In this document: piece after piece, positions 8,231-17,148 of the stretch | How the letters are laid out: every line of letters begins with the position of its first letter | How positions within the stretch are numbered: position 1 is the stretch's first letter | From: Deltaproteobacteria bacterium HGW-Deltaproteobacteria-18 | GTDB lineage: Bacteria; Desulfobacterota; Desulfovibrionia; Desulfovibrionales; Desulfomicrobiaceae | Length of the DNA: 64,000 nt | Direction: 5' to 3' | Assembly: GCA_002841885.1 (NCBI GenBank) | Contig: PHBE01000008.1 | Coordinates: 62,001 to 126,000 of the forward strand | Made by a program: the position numbers and the translations under genes | Notes under the pieces: model-generated | Databases searched by the model: none | The model's input: only the letters and a program-made list of their open reading frames with translations | Told to the model about the DNA's origin: nothing

Positions 8231-9309
8231 TGAAAAAAGTATTAGAAAAAATTCGTTCGTTTTTGCGGCGACATCGGACACGCTTCGTGACAATTGGTGC
8301 CTTTTTTGTGTTGCTTCTTGTGTTCATGTGGCCGCGAATTTTTGTGTCTGTCCATCCGGGCGAGTTGGGAGTGCTGTATTCAAGATTGTTTGGCGGCACG
8401 GTTTTGGACAGGACATATCAGGAAGGTTTGCACTTTATTTCCCCATGGAACATTCTTTTTGTTTATGATGTGCGTATTCAGGAAGATACGCAGTTTATCG
8501 AGGTTCTCACCCTGGATGGTTTGACCGTAACGGTTCAGGCTTCTCTGCGATACCAGATTGTGCGAGACAGACTCCCCGTTTTGCATCAACAGATCGGTCC
8601 GGAATACAAGCGCAAGATCATTCTGCCGATCATGACTTCCGCAGTGCGCCAAACCATCGGCAGCTATCGTCCCGATGCTCTTTATTCCACTGCCAGAGAA
8701 GAGCTGCAGGACAAGATGCTTGTTGACGCCACCGAGGAAATGGGACGCATTCCCATCCTTATCCATGGTTTTGTAGTCAAGGAAATCGTTCTTCCCGACT
8801 TGCTTCGCAACTCCATTGTGGACAAGCTGGTGGCTGAGCAACAATATCTGCGGTATCACTACCTTCTCCTTGAAGCCAAGGAAGAGGCCAAGCGCAAGGC
8901 GATTCAGGGCCAGGCGATCAGGTATTACCAATCACTGGTGAATGAAAACATGACTGAAAGCTTCCTGCGCTACGAGGGCATTCAGGCCACGGCCAGACTC
9001 GCCGCCTCGGAAAATGCAAAGGTTGTTGTCGTGGGCAGCGGAAAGGACGGATTGCCCATCATTCTGAACACGCAAGACACGCCCAGGCTTCCGGATCCGC
9101 GGAACGCGAGCGTCGTCCCGCCGGCTCCGCTCCGGCAAACTTTAGTAACCAATTCCTCGACCGAAGACGTCATGAGATTCCAGGACGATGGTTTCGGCTG
9201 GGATTTGCGAGGTTCCGATTTTCTGGAGTACATGGACAGGATCGACAGAATCCTGCTCAATCCCAACAAGGATCTGCCGCCGGAACCTCGCAAGGATTCA
9301 GCGAAATGA
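8230..9309 (+). CDS. SPFH/band 7 (prohibitin-like) membrane protein
   Basis: 359 residues. One N-terminal membrane segment (about 16-37), then a band 7 domain starting VSVHPGELGVLYSRLFGGT, as in prohibitin/HflC-type proteins, a helical region with KEEAKRKAIQGQA, and a low-complexity proline-rich C-terminus. The start at 8230 shares one base with the previous stop. SPFH proteins scaffold membrane complexes and proteases; the coupling to a peptide exporter suggests it organises or protects the transport complex, which is inference. A general stress role cannot be excluded. Confidence 0.85.
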   Translation: MKKVLEKIRSFLRRHRTRFVTIGAFFVLLLVFMWPRIFVSVHPGELGVLYSRLFGGTVLDRTYQEGLHFISPWNILFVYDVRIQEDTQFIEVLTLDGLTVTVQASLRYQIVRDRLPVLHQQIGPEYKRKIILPIMTSAVRQTIGSYRPDALYSTAREELQDKMLVDATEEMGRIPILIHGFVVKEIVLPDLLRNSIVDKLVAEQQYLRYHYLLLEAKEEAKRKAIQGQAIRYYQSLVNENMTESFLRYEGIQATARLAASENAKVVVVGSGKDGLPIILNTQDTPRLPDPRNASVVPPAPLRQTLVTNSSTEDVMRFQDDGFGWDLRGSDFLEYMDRIDRILLNPNKDLPPEPRKDSAK

Positions 9310-9361
9310 TGCGGCGCGGCGTGTCGTAGAGTGAGCGTCAAACGCAACCATCGGAGAAGCA

Positions 9362-9574
9362 ATGATACAGATATTTTTGGCCTTCATCGTCGGGAGTCTG
9401 GTTGTCGCATTCCTGGGGCGAAACCATAAGTTCGGTTTCTGGGGCAATTTTTTCGCGAGCATGCTGCTGTCCCCGCTGATCGGGCTCCTGCTTGTACTTT
9501 CCGGAACGCCCAAGGCTGCTCCGAAGTCGGCTGATTCGGCGCGTGGCCAGGATTGCGAAACAAGGCAGTCTTAG
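9362..9574 (+). CDS. Small two-helix membrane protein
   Basis: 70 residues starting with ATG after AGAAGC. Two hydrophobic helices (about 2-18 and 27-46) are separated by a short loop with GRNHKFGFWGN; the C-terminal 20 residues are polar. It follows the SPFH gene by 52 bases and may be part of the same unit. Similar small proteins occur widely without assigned function. Support is an intact frame, a strong hydrophobic pattern and its position; I do not recognise the family. Confidence 0.55.
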   Translation: MIQIFLAFIVGSLVVAFLGRNHKFGFWGNFFASMLLSPLIGLLLVLSGTPKAAPKSADSARGQDCETRQS

Positions 9575-9699
9575 CTTGTGTTTCGGTCACAGGTTCGTGC
9601 CGGCCATCTGATGCTCCTGATTAATTCCGCACTACCGGCATTTTCTCGCAGCGGGGCTTTCAGCCCATGCGCACACAGCCTCTTATGAGCGGACACTTC

Positions 9700-10797
9700 A
9701 TGAAACGTCCTGTCCTCCCGTGCTCATTTCCCACTCCCTTCGGCGCGGTCCGTGGATGGCTCGGCTTCTTCCTGTTTGGCGTGCTCATGGTGCTGGCACC
9801 GACGCATGGTCATACGCGGGACGATTCCGTCAAACGCATAGGTTATCTTGAGGCCGGGCATTTCTGGCTTTTTGATCGGACATACGAGGCGTTCCGCCAG
9901 GCCCTCGGTTCCAAATCCGCCGTTCATGTCGATTATCCTCCGGACGCCCATCATAGTCCCGGCTGGGAACCCGAGAATATGGCGCTTCTGCCTGTGCTGG
10001 CGGAAGATTTGATGCAGCGTCGGGATCTAGATTTGATCGTGGGCATGGGCACGGCGGCGGTCAAGGCGCTTTTGGCGGCCAACAACGGGCGCACGCCCAT
10101 TCTTGGCATGGGCATGGCCGATCCCGTTGCCGCAGGAATTGTGAGCGACCTCAAGGACTCCGGTGTGGACAATTTCACCTGCCAGGTGATCGCGGACAGG
10201 TGGACGACCATGTTCCGTGTCTTTCATGATGTAGTGCGCTTCAGCAAGCTCGGCGTCATGTATCAGAACACCCCAGAGGGTCGCGTCTACGCGGCCCTGA
10301 ATGATGTCCAGACCATCGCCCCGGAGCTTGGCTTCTCCGTCGCCGGGTATGGAGAGCTTTCCACCGCCGAAACCGACGATGAATGCAGGCAGGGACTGGA
10401 AAAGCTGCGCGCGGAGGGCATGGACGCTTTCTTCATCGGGCCGCTGAACTGCTTTGATTGGGACAGCAATGACGTGGCCGCCCTGCTGGAATTGCTCAAC
10501 GACTGGAAAATTCCCACCTTTGCCCGGGACGGGTCGGATTTCGTCAAGGCCGGAGCGCTGATGGGCTTTTCCACCTGGAATTTCGGTCCTACCGGAGAAT
10601 TTCTGGCCAATCAGGCCGTGGCCATACTTACAGGCAGCAAGCCCAGATCCATATCCATGCTGGATCGGATGGAACCGACCATCGCCATCAATCTGGAAAC
10701 GGCCACGAAGATAGGCTTTCATTTCCCGCTGGATGTGCTCGTGGTTTCCGACGAGATCTTTGAACGTACAATCCTGCTCACGCCAAGGAAGGACTGA
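9700..10797 (+). CDS. Periplasmic substrate-binding protein, ABC_sub_bind family (second copy)
   Basis: 365 residues from the ATG at 9700, which has GAGCGGA upstream; ATGs at 9667 and 9685 are alternatives. A signal peptide runs to about residue 40. The mature part parallels the protein at 4073-5194: GYLEAGHFWLF, HHSPGWEPEN, DLIVGMGTAAVKALL, ADPVAAGIV, PEGRVYAALN and ALMGFSTWNFGPTGEF. It ends two bases before the sensor-MFS gene, so the pair is an operon with no ABC permease. The association suggests it loads or signals to the MFS-linked sensor rather than to an ABC importer. Ligand unknown. Confidence 0.87.
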   Translation: MKRPVLPCSFPTPFGAVRGWLGFFLFGVLMVLAPTHGHTRDDSVKRIGYLEAGHFWLFDRTYEAFRQALGSKSAVHVDYPPDAHHSPGWEPENMALLPVLAEDLMQRRDLDLIVGMGTAAVKALLAANNGRTPILGMGMADPVAAGIVSDLKDSGVDNFTCQVIADRWTTMFRVFHDVVRFSKLGVMYQNTPEGRVYAALNDVQTIAPELGFSVAGYGELSTAETDDECRQGLEKLRAEGMDAFFIGPLNCFDWDSNDVAALLELLNDWKIPTFARDGSDFVKAGALMGFSTWNFGPTGEFLANQAVAILTGSKPRSISMLDRMEPTIAINLETATKIGFHFPLDVLVVSDEIFERTILLTPRKD

Positions 10798-10799
10798 TC

Positions 10800-13238
10800 A
10801 TGCAGAACGGCGCACTCTTCAGACTGCGACTGAGCATTGGAATCCTCTCGGTGGCGGTGCTCGTGTTGACCCTGGGATTCAACGTACTTCTCTCCGTGTC
10901 CACCCTGGACCGCCTGGCCATTGAGTCCCTGCTTTCGGGCTACCGGGGAGCGGGTGAACATCTGGCCCTGGGCATCGAACGCGGACTGCGCTTCGGCAAG
11001 CCGCTTACGCAGTACGCGGGCATGACCGAGATGCTGCATGATTTGCGGGACGGCGCGCCGGGAATTCGCGCCATTGAAGTGATGGATGTCGGAGGCGAAG
11101 TGCTTTACGCGGTGCAGGACGGACTTCCGGCGCGGGCCTCGTCAGTACGAAACGGGGCCGAACAGACGCTGGACGGTGACCGTTCGGCCCGCCGGGCCTT
11201 TGACCTGAAGGCATTGGCCGAAAACGACGCCGGCCGGGAAACACTTTTCTGGGCCGGTCCGCAAGTCTATCGGATCGTTCTTGCGCTCCATCACAATGGT
11301 GTCGTCGGAGGAGTGGCGCTGGAGATCGACGCGACCCAGGTCGAGGCCTCGACCACGGGCTTCGTCCGTTGGGCCATGGCCCTGCTGGCGGCGGCCTGCG
11401 TGGCGGTCTGCTTGATTCTGGCGGCCTGGATCGGCCTTTTGACCGGCACGCCGGAAGCCCGCGCCAGACTGAGCCGGGCTCTGGGAATTCTTCTGTTGGT
11501 ACTTATCGGCGGCACGCAGCTTGCGTATTCCACGGCAATGCTGACCCTTTTTGATTCCTTTCTGCAGCAGGCCGTGCGCGACAAGACGGAGCTTGCGGCT
11601 CACTTCATCAAGCGCGATTTCGAGTACATCGTCCACAAAGGGGTTGATGTGCGGGGGCTGACGGGAGGCAAGGAGCTGCTTGTGCGCATCGTGGAGACTC
11701 ACCCGGAGCTGGGCGGGGCCTCCCTGACCACGCCGGAAGGCGAGGTTCTGGCCGCGGCAGGGAGTCAGGACGAAAGTTGGACGGTGGTGGAACAGTCCAT
11801 CGACGCCTATTGGCCCAGCCGGTTTCGGCAGCGCGAAGAGGTGCTGCGCATTCGCCTGTACATCGACCCGGAGCACATGTCCGATAATGTGAGCGGACTC
11901 GGCCTTGATTTGGCGACTTCCCTTGTCATCAGCCTGCTCTTTCTGATGGAATTGTCAAAGCTCCTGAGCATGCTTTGCGCCCGTATGCTGCATTCCCTGC
12001 AGGCAGCAGGGCAGGCAGAGGCGTCCGTGTTTCCGATCTGCTCCGCGCAGGCCTTGCGGGCGGGAGGCTTCCTTTTTTTTCTGGCCTACGACATGGGCAT
12101 CTCTTTCATTCCCCTGCTGGCGCGCAAGCTTTACACCCCGTTGTGGGGGCTGCCCGAGCAGGTGCTTGTGGGCTTGCCCATTTCCGCGGAGATGGTTTGC
12201 GCGGGCGTGGCCCTTTTCGGCGCGGGCATGGTTTCGGAACGGTTCGGCTGGCGCACGACTTTTGCGCTGGGCGTGACGGCGGCGGCGGTGGGCCTCCTCA
12301 TGGGCGGAGCCTCGACCTCGCTGCCCGCTCTGATCGCTGCGCGCGGCGCTTGCGGCTTCGGTTTTGGCCTGGTGCTCATGGCGGCGCAGATCGGGACCCT
12401 TGAGGATGAAAACGCGGGATATGGCTTGGCCGGGGTCTTTGCGGGCATTTTTTCCGGGAGCATCTGCGGTTCGGCCGGAGGGGCTCTTTTGGCTGAACGC
12501 ATCGGTTTCGAGGCGGTGTTTTACGTGGCGGCATCGTTGGTGCCCATCGCCTTGCTGGCCCTGCTTCTCGGCGGTGGGCGCGGGAATCATGCCGGTGCGA
12601 CTGAATCCGCTCCGCGTGCCGGGACAGTTCAGTCCGCGTCTCCGCACGCTGCCTGGAATTTCCTGCGCGATCCGCGCATACTCACCCTGCTTGGAATGAT
12701 CGGCATTCCAGCAGCGCTCTGCCTGACGGGGTTCCTGCACTACATGCTGCCGTTGTTGCTGACCGAGGCGCAGACGTCTCAGTCCGATATTGGGCGTATT
12801 TTCATGCTCTATGGCCTGTGCTTCATCACCGTGGGCCCGATGCTCGGGCGTTGGCTCGACTGTTCGCAACGCAAGGGTGTGTTCGCGATGTTCACGGGGC
12901 TTTTGTCGGGAGCCGCTCTGCTGATCGCGGGCACCTCATCCACGTTGATGACCGCCGGAGTCGCGGTGGTGGTCATTGGGATTGCGCAGTGCCTGGCTGC
13001 GCCGTCCACGATGCTGTGCGTGATCGGCCTGGCCTCGGCGCAGAGGCTCGGGCGCGGAAAGACCGCCAGCATCTATCGGACCCTGGAGCGTGTAGGGCAG
13101 GTGCTCGGACCCATTCTGTTCGGCATGGCCCTGGTGCGGTTCAGCGTGTCCCAGACCCTGATCGCGGCGGGCTCGGCGGTTTGTGCCCTGGCGCTTCTTT
13201 TCCTGGTCTTCTGGCGGGTCAGCAGATCCCGTTCGTGA
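10800..13238 (+). CDS. MFS transporter fused to two N-terminal extracytoplasmic sensor-like domains
   Basis: 812 residues, twice the length of an ordinary MFS carrier. Order: membrane helix (12-33), extracytoplasmic domain (about 35-187), helix (190-212), helix (229-248), second extracytoplasmic domain (about 250-365, with HFIKRDFEYIVHKG), helix (370-388), then an MFS domain of about twelve helices from residue 417 to the end. The N-terminal half resembles sensor input modules of histidine kinases or chemoreceptors, but a transporter replaces the output domain. It is cotranscribed with a binding protein. It could be an exporter or importer whose activity is gated by an extracellular ligand. 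The 3' end overlaps the convergent formyltransferase-like gene by 20 bases. Confidence 0.85.
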   Translation: MQNGALFRLRLSIGILSVAVLVLTLGFNVLLSVSTLDRLAIESLLSGYRGAGEHLALGIERGLRFGKPLTQYAGMTEMLHDLRDGAPGIRAIEVMDVGGEVLYAVQDGLPARASSVRNGAEQTLDGDRSARRAFDLKALAENDAGRETLFWAGPQVYRIVLALHHNGVVGGVALEIDATQVEASTTGFVRWAMALLAAACVAVCLILAAWIGLLTGTPEARARLSRALGILLLVLIGGTQLAYSTAMLTLFDSFLQQAVRDKTELAAHFIKRDFEYIVHKGVDVRGLTGGKELLVRIVETHPELGGASLTTPEGEVLAAAGSQDESWTVVEQSIDAYWPSRFRQREEVLRIRLYIDPEHMSDNVSGLGLDLATSLVISLLFLMELSKLLSMLCARMLHSLQAAGQAEASVFPICSAQALRAGGFLFFLAYDMGISFIPLLARKLYTPLWGLPEQVLVGLPISAEMVCAGVALFGAGMVSERFGWRTTFALGVTAAAVGLLMGGASTSLPALIAARGACGFGFGLVLMAAQIGTLEDENAGYGLAGVFAGIFSGSICGSAGGALLAERIGFEAVFYVAASLVPIALLALLLGGGRGNHAGATESAPRAGTVQSASPHAAWNFLRDPRILTLLGMIGIPAALCLTGFLHYMLPLLLTEAQTSQSDIGRIFMLYGLCFITVGPMLGRWLDCSQRKGVFAMFTGLLSGAALLIAGTSSTLMTAGVAVVVIGIAQCLAAPSTMLCVIGLASAQRLGRGKTASIYRTLERVGQVLGPILFGMALVRFSVSQTLIAAGSAVCALALLFLVFWRVSRSRS

Positions 13239-14088
13239 CCAGCATCTGAAGTTCCTTCACGCGTTCGTCCTGCATGTCTTTTGGAAGATAGAGCGAGAGT
13301 AGTTCAAGATAGTCCCGGTGATTGACCAGTGCGCCGTCGGCTCTGATAAACGTTCTGAATTCGTCTTCGGAGGGGTAGCAAAAATATTGACGCTCGGCGG
13401 CGTTCTGGACAGCCCCCGGCAGACGCCCTCCCTTTTCAAGAATCGGCAGGTAGCGATTCAGGACATCGATTCCTGCAAAGTAGGTCCCGACAAAATTCCA
13501 TAAAAGCGAGCGGGAATAATCGATGTCGTTCCACCCGATGTCGACGACGGCTCCGCTGTCGATGCCTTCGTCGATGTGAAAAAGCGTGCAGCCTGAACGG
13601 GCGTGGCGCATTTGCATGGCCCGGAACGGCCCGCACAGTCCCTGGATTTGGGGCAGCAAACCCGGATGCAGGCCGTACGCGCCCAGACGGGGGATGCGGA
13701 TGATTTCGGCAGGGAAAATATAGTCGTAGCGGCAGGAGATGATCAGATCCGGGTCAAGACGCCGCATGTTCGCGATAGTCTGGGGCGTGCGCGCCCGGCC
13801 CCAGAGCTCGAAGGAGATGCCGTATGTCGCGGCCAGACCGGAAACGGTCTGGTACGCATCGGGGCATCCAAGGGGAAACTGCTCGTCCAGCCATGGGAAA
13901 ATGCACTCCAGCGGCATGTCGCGTTCATGTTCAAGCAGACAGCCGGCCAACGGGTTTGCGCGCTCGGCCTTGAGCACATGGTCGGAGAGGATCACATGGA
14001 TTTCATGGCGTCCCGCGAGAGTGCGCACCAGTCTGTTCAGAGCAAGGTTTCCGGCCAGATCATGTTTGACGCAAATGGCTATTTTCAA
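13219..14088 (-). CDS. Formyltransferase-fold protein (Fmt/PvdF-like) with altered catalytic Asn
   Basis: 289 residues starting at TTG (14088) with GCGGA upstream. The N-terminus forms a Rossmann-like fold and the conserved loop reads YGLHPGLLPQIQG followed by FHIDEGIDSGAVV, typical of 10-formyltetrahydrofolate-dependent transferases. The usual Asn-x-His catalytic pair appears as Gly139-x-His141; Asp177 is kept. Related enzymes formylate Met-tRNA, GAR or, as PvdF, hydroxyornithine in siderophores. Its place in the NRPS region suggests tailoring of a monomer, but the missing Asn raises doubt about activity or implies another acyl donor. It is convergent with the sensor-MFS gene. Confidence 0.75.
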   Translation of the reverse strand: MKIAICVKHDLAGNLALNRLVRTLAGRHEIHVILSDHVLKAERANPLAGCLLEHERDMPLECIFPWLDEQFPLGCPDAYQTVSGLAATYGISFELWGRARTPQTIANMRRLDPDLIISCRYDYIFPAEIIRIPRLGAYGLHPGLLPQIQGLCGPFRAMQMRHARSGCTLFHIDEGIDSGAVVDIGWNDIDYSRSLLWNFVGTYFAGIDVLNRYLPILEKGGRLPGAVQNAAERQYFCYPSEDEFRTFIRADGALVNHRDYLELLSLYLPKDMQDERVKELQMLVTNGIC

Positions 14089-14496
14089 AATGTATCCGCA
14101 TATTGGAGTTTAAGAGCAAGGACGCGGCCGAGGTGGCCGGACGGAGGACTAGCATACCGTTGCGGTGCTTACTAGAGCCGAAAGTCCGGTTTCAATGCCT
14201 GAATCCGGCTTGAACGTGAAACTTCAATCCTTATGTCAGCCGCGGTTGAAAAGTAATCAGGCCTTCATGATTGAAGGACATATTCAATTGAGTCGTAGAC
14301 TGTATGAAAATTTGGTTTGCGATCTCCGTCGGTGTTGTTTTGTCATTATAATTCATGTATAAGTATTTTTTAATATTGGATTTTTAGCATTCCAAGGCGG
14401 TGTCGGGGCTTGAATCCGTTTCGGGCGAAGATGAGTGGGATTGTGCTCTTGCCGGATTTTTTTCCGATTCGATAGCCTGTTCACGAGGGAGTCGCA
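14089..14496. other. Intergenic region between divergent genes
   Basis: About 400 bases between the minus-strand formyltransferase-like gene and the plus-strand efflux operon. No credible coding frame: the 65-codon frame at 14165 lacks a Shine-Dalgarno and any recognisable content. The second half is AT-rich and carries a sigma70-like promoter (listed separately). Confidence 0.5.
14335..14363 (+). promoter_or_regulatory. Candidate sigma70 promoter for the RND efflux operon
   Basis: TTGTTT (14335-14340), a 17-base spacer, then TATAAG (14358-14363). It lies about 130 bases before the first gene of the OMF-MFP-RND operon, leaving room for an untranslated leader. A second TATAAT occurs within the spacer (14347-14352), so the true -10 is uncertain. 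Confidence 0.4.
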
Positions 14497-15951
14497 GTGA
14501 CGCAATACGTATGGGTGCTCGCCTTGTTCCTTGCCGGATGTTCGCTTGCTCCCTCATATCAAAGGCCTGCCCAGAATCTTCCGCCGGTCTGGGAGGAGAG
14601 TGAAGCTAAGGGGGTTGGCGCCCAGTGGTGGCGGCGCTTCGACGATCCCGACCTTGACGCGATGGTGCAGGAAGCCCTGCATCACAACCGCGATCTCGCT
14701 GCCTCCATGGCCCGTGTAGAGCAGGCTGCCGCCGCGGCAGGCATAAGCCGATCGGCCCTGGTTCCCGTGCCCTCCATTGACGGCAGCGCCGGCGAAAGTT
14801 GGTCATCCAGACGCATTGCAGGTGCGCCACCCAAGGGTTTTGAAAAATCCCGGAATCACGACCTCTATATCGGCGCGGCCTGGGAATTGGATTTTTGGGG
14901 CAAGTACCGCAATGCCCTCCTTGGCGGCGAGGCGAAATGGCTTGCCTCCGAAGCCGATCTCGCCGGTGCCCGATTGCTTGTCGCAGCCACTGTCGCCAAG
15001 TCCTACTTTGATCTTCTCAATTATACCTTTCAAGTCGATGTCGCCCGGCGGACCCTGTCGCAACGCCTGCAGGCCTTGGACATGCAGCAAATCAGCGAGG
15101 AAATCGGATTTTCGAGCCGCGCCGATCTGCTGCGGGCCCAAAGCGAGGTGGAGAGCGCTCGCTACAGCCTGGCTTTGTCCAAGCTGGGGCTTGACGCCGC
15201 CCAAAGTACCCTCCTTGTTCTTCTGGGCCGCTCACCAGCTGAGATAATGCGCCGGAATTCCCCGGCACTGGGCAATGCCCTGAACTCTCTGCCCACCGTT
15301 CCGGTGCTGCCTGACGGGCTGCCTTCGGACTTGCTGACGAGACGTCCTGATCTGCGCTCCGCGGAACAGGGCCTGCGTGCGGCCCATTTTGACGTGGGTG
15401 TCGTGCGGGCCGACTATTTTCCTCAGCTGTCCCTGACCGGAAAGACCGGCTGGGCTGCCCAGGAAGCCGGAGACCTCAGCCTTGGCGGTTCATCGAGCTG
15501 GAACTATGGGCTGTCGCTGCGTCTGCCCCTTGATTTCTGGACCACCAGGTTTCGGGAGCTGATGACCGAAGCGCGCTGTCGCGAGAGCGTTGCGCGATAC
15601 GAAAAGGCAGTTCAATCCGCCTTCCAGGATGTGCGCAATGCCTTGGCCCGTCAGGCTCTGCTGGCCGATGCAAACGCTGCCCTGGAACGCCGGATCGTGG
15701 ATTTGACCGAGGCGGCGGACAAGGCTGAGGACAGATATCGCAACGGCTATTCCAATTTTCTTGAAGTGTTGGACGCGGACCGAGAACTCTTTTCGGCACA
15801 GCTCAGTTGGGCCCAGACCAGGGCTCAGCAGTTGCAGGCCTCGGTCGATGTGTGCGTTGCCCTTGGTGGCGGGTGGGAAGCGGATGTCTCTGCCCCCGCC
15901 CGGGATCGGAACGTGGTGGAACAAGATCTTTCGGTTGGAGGTACCCAGTGA
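14497..15951 (+). CDS. Outer-membrane efflux lipoprotein, NodT/OprM family
   Basis: 484 residues, starting at GTG after GAGGGAG. A short signal with lipobox LAGC marks it as a lipoprotein. The body has the two-repeat OEP organisation with long amphipathic helices; the typical motifs WWRRFDDPDLDAMVQEAL near the N-terminus, LLTRRPDLRSAEQ and YRNGYSNFLEVLDADRELF are seen. It forms the trimeric outer-membrane tunnel of a tripartite pump. Its gene comes first in the operon, unlike the common MFP-RND-OMF order. The stop overlaps the adaptor start. Confidence 0.94.
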   Translation: MTQYVWVLALFLAGCSLAPSYQRPAQNLPPVWEESEAKGVGAQWWRRFDDPDLDAMVQEALHHNRDLAASMARVEQAAAAAGISRSALVPVPSIDGSAGESWSSRRIAGAPPKGFEKSRNHDLYIGAAWELDFWGKYRNALLGGEAKWLASEADLAGARLLVAATVAKSYFDLLNYTFQVDVARRTLSQRLQALDMQQISEEIGFSSRADLLRAQSEVESARYSLALSKLGLDAAQSTLLVLLGRSPAEIMRRNSPALGNALNSLPTVPVLPDGLPSDLLTRRPDLRSAEQGLRAAHFDVGVVRADYFPQLSLTGKTGWAAQEAGDLSLGGSSSWNYGLSLRLPLDFWTTRFRELMTEARCRESVARYEKAVQSAFQDVRNALARQALLADANAALERRIVDLTEAADKAEDRYRNGYSNFLEVLDADRELFSAQLSWAQTRAQQLQASVDVCVALGGGWEADVSAPARDRNVVEQDLSVGGTQ

Positions 15952-17144
15952 TTATTCCGGGTCGATGGTTCAGGACGGTTATGATCGTCGCGGCGTGTGT
16001 TTTTTCTTTCGCGGGATGCCTGAACGAGGACGCCGGAAAGGCGAAACCGGACAATGCTGCCCAACGGCAGGCACCTTCGGTCCTTGTACAGCAGGTAGCC
16101 CCCCGGGACATCGTTTTGACCCCGACCTTCGTCGGGCACGTGGAAGGCCTGAACTCCGCCGAGGTCCATGCTCAGGTCAACGGCATCCTCAAGAAGCGCT
16201 TGTTTCAGGACGGGCAGAGCGTCAGGGCCGGACAGGTTCTCTTCGAGATCGATCCCGCCTCGTATCAGGCCAAGGTCGACCAGGCAGCGAGTAGGGTGAC
16301 CAGCATCCGGGCCCGTCTGAACAACGCCAAGCGTGATTTCGACAGAGTCGTTCCGCTGGCCGCGCGCAAATCCATCAGCCAGCGCGACCGCGACCAGGTG
16401 CAGACGGAATACGAATCAGCCCGGGCCGAGCTGGCCGAGGCCGAGGCCGTGCTGCGATTTGCGCTCATCGATCTTGAACTGACCAAGGTCAAGGCGCCCA
16501 TTGCGGGCTTTGCGAGCATGGCCCTGCGCAGCGAAGGGACCCTGATCACGGCCGGTTCTCCCGAAAGCCTTTTGACCACCATTTACGTCATGGATCCGGT
16601 ACATGTGGTTTTTTCCGTCTCCGACACCCAGATCCGCAAGATCAGGGAATATCTGGAGAGTGGCCGGGCCGTCATCCACGAGCCCATCCCGACGCGGCTT
16701 TTCATTGATGCGGATCGTGAATACGCCCATCAGGGGAAAATGGTCCTCGGCAACCCGGTCATCAGCCGCGAGACCGGGTGCATGATTTCCAAAGCGGTTT
16801 TTCCCAATCCGGACAAGACGCTGCTGCCCGGACAGGTGGTGCGCATCAACCTCGAATTCTTAACCTTCAAGGACGCCATCGCCGTTCCGAATCATGCCGT
16901 GTTGCAGGGGCGCGAAGGGGCGACGGTGGTCGTGGTCGGCGACGGCGACATCACGTCTTTTCGTCCCATCGAGGTTCTGGCCCGGGTGGGCCGGGATGTC
17001 CTTGTAGCCTCGGGCCTTGACCCGGGCGAGCGCATCATTGTCGAGGGCGTGAACAAGGTCGGTCCCGGCATGCAAGTCGCCCCGCGCGAGGCGGAAGGTT
17101 CCGGCCGGTCCGATCCTGCACAAAGCCCCAAGCAAGAAGGTTAG
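15948..17144 (+). CDS. RND periplasmic adaptor (membrane fusion protein), lipoprotein
   Basis: 398 residues from a GTG at 15948 with GGAGG 8 bases upstream; the GTG overlaps the previous stop. The lipobox FAGC follows a short signal segment. The order of domains fits AcrA/MexA: a beta-barrel/lipoyl segment (VGHVEGLNSAEVHAQVNGIL, closing with KAPIAGFASM), an alpha-hairpin with a coiled-coil region (about 110-170), and a C-terminal membrane-proximal domain (VVVVGDGDITSFRPIEV). It links the inner-membrane RND pump to the outer-membrane factor. Confidence 0.94.
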   Translation: MIIPGRWFRTVMIVAACVFSFAGCLNEDAGKAKPDNAAQRQAPSVLVQQVAPRDIVLTPTFVGHVEGLNSAEVHAQVNGILKKRLFQDGQSVRAGQVLFEIDPASYQAKVDQAASRVTSIRARLNNAKRDFDRVVPLAARKSISQRDRDQVQTEYESARAELAEAEAVLRFALIDLELTKVKAPIAGFASMALRSEGTLITAGSPESLLTTIYVMDPVHVVFSVSDTQIRKIREYLESGRAVIHEPIPTRLFIDADREYAHQGKMVLGNPVISRETGCMISKAVFPNPDKTLLPGQVVRINLEFLTFKDAIAVPNHAVLQGREGATVVVVGDGDITSFRPIEVLARVGRDVLVASGLDPGERIIVEGVNKVGPGMQVAPREAEGSGRSDPAQSPKQEG

Positions 17145-17148
17145 GGGC

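Noticed and set aside
14165-14362. 65-codon open frame upstream of the efflux operon
   Set aside because: No ribosome binding site, and it overlaps the promoter-like hexamers.
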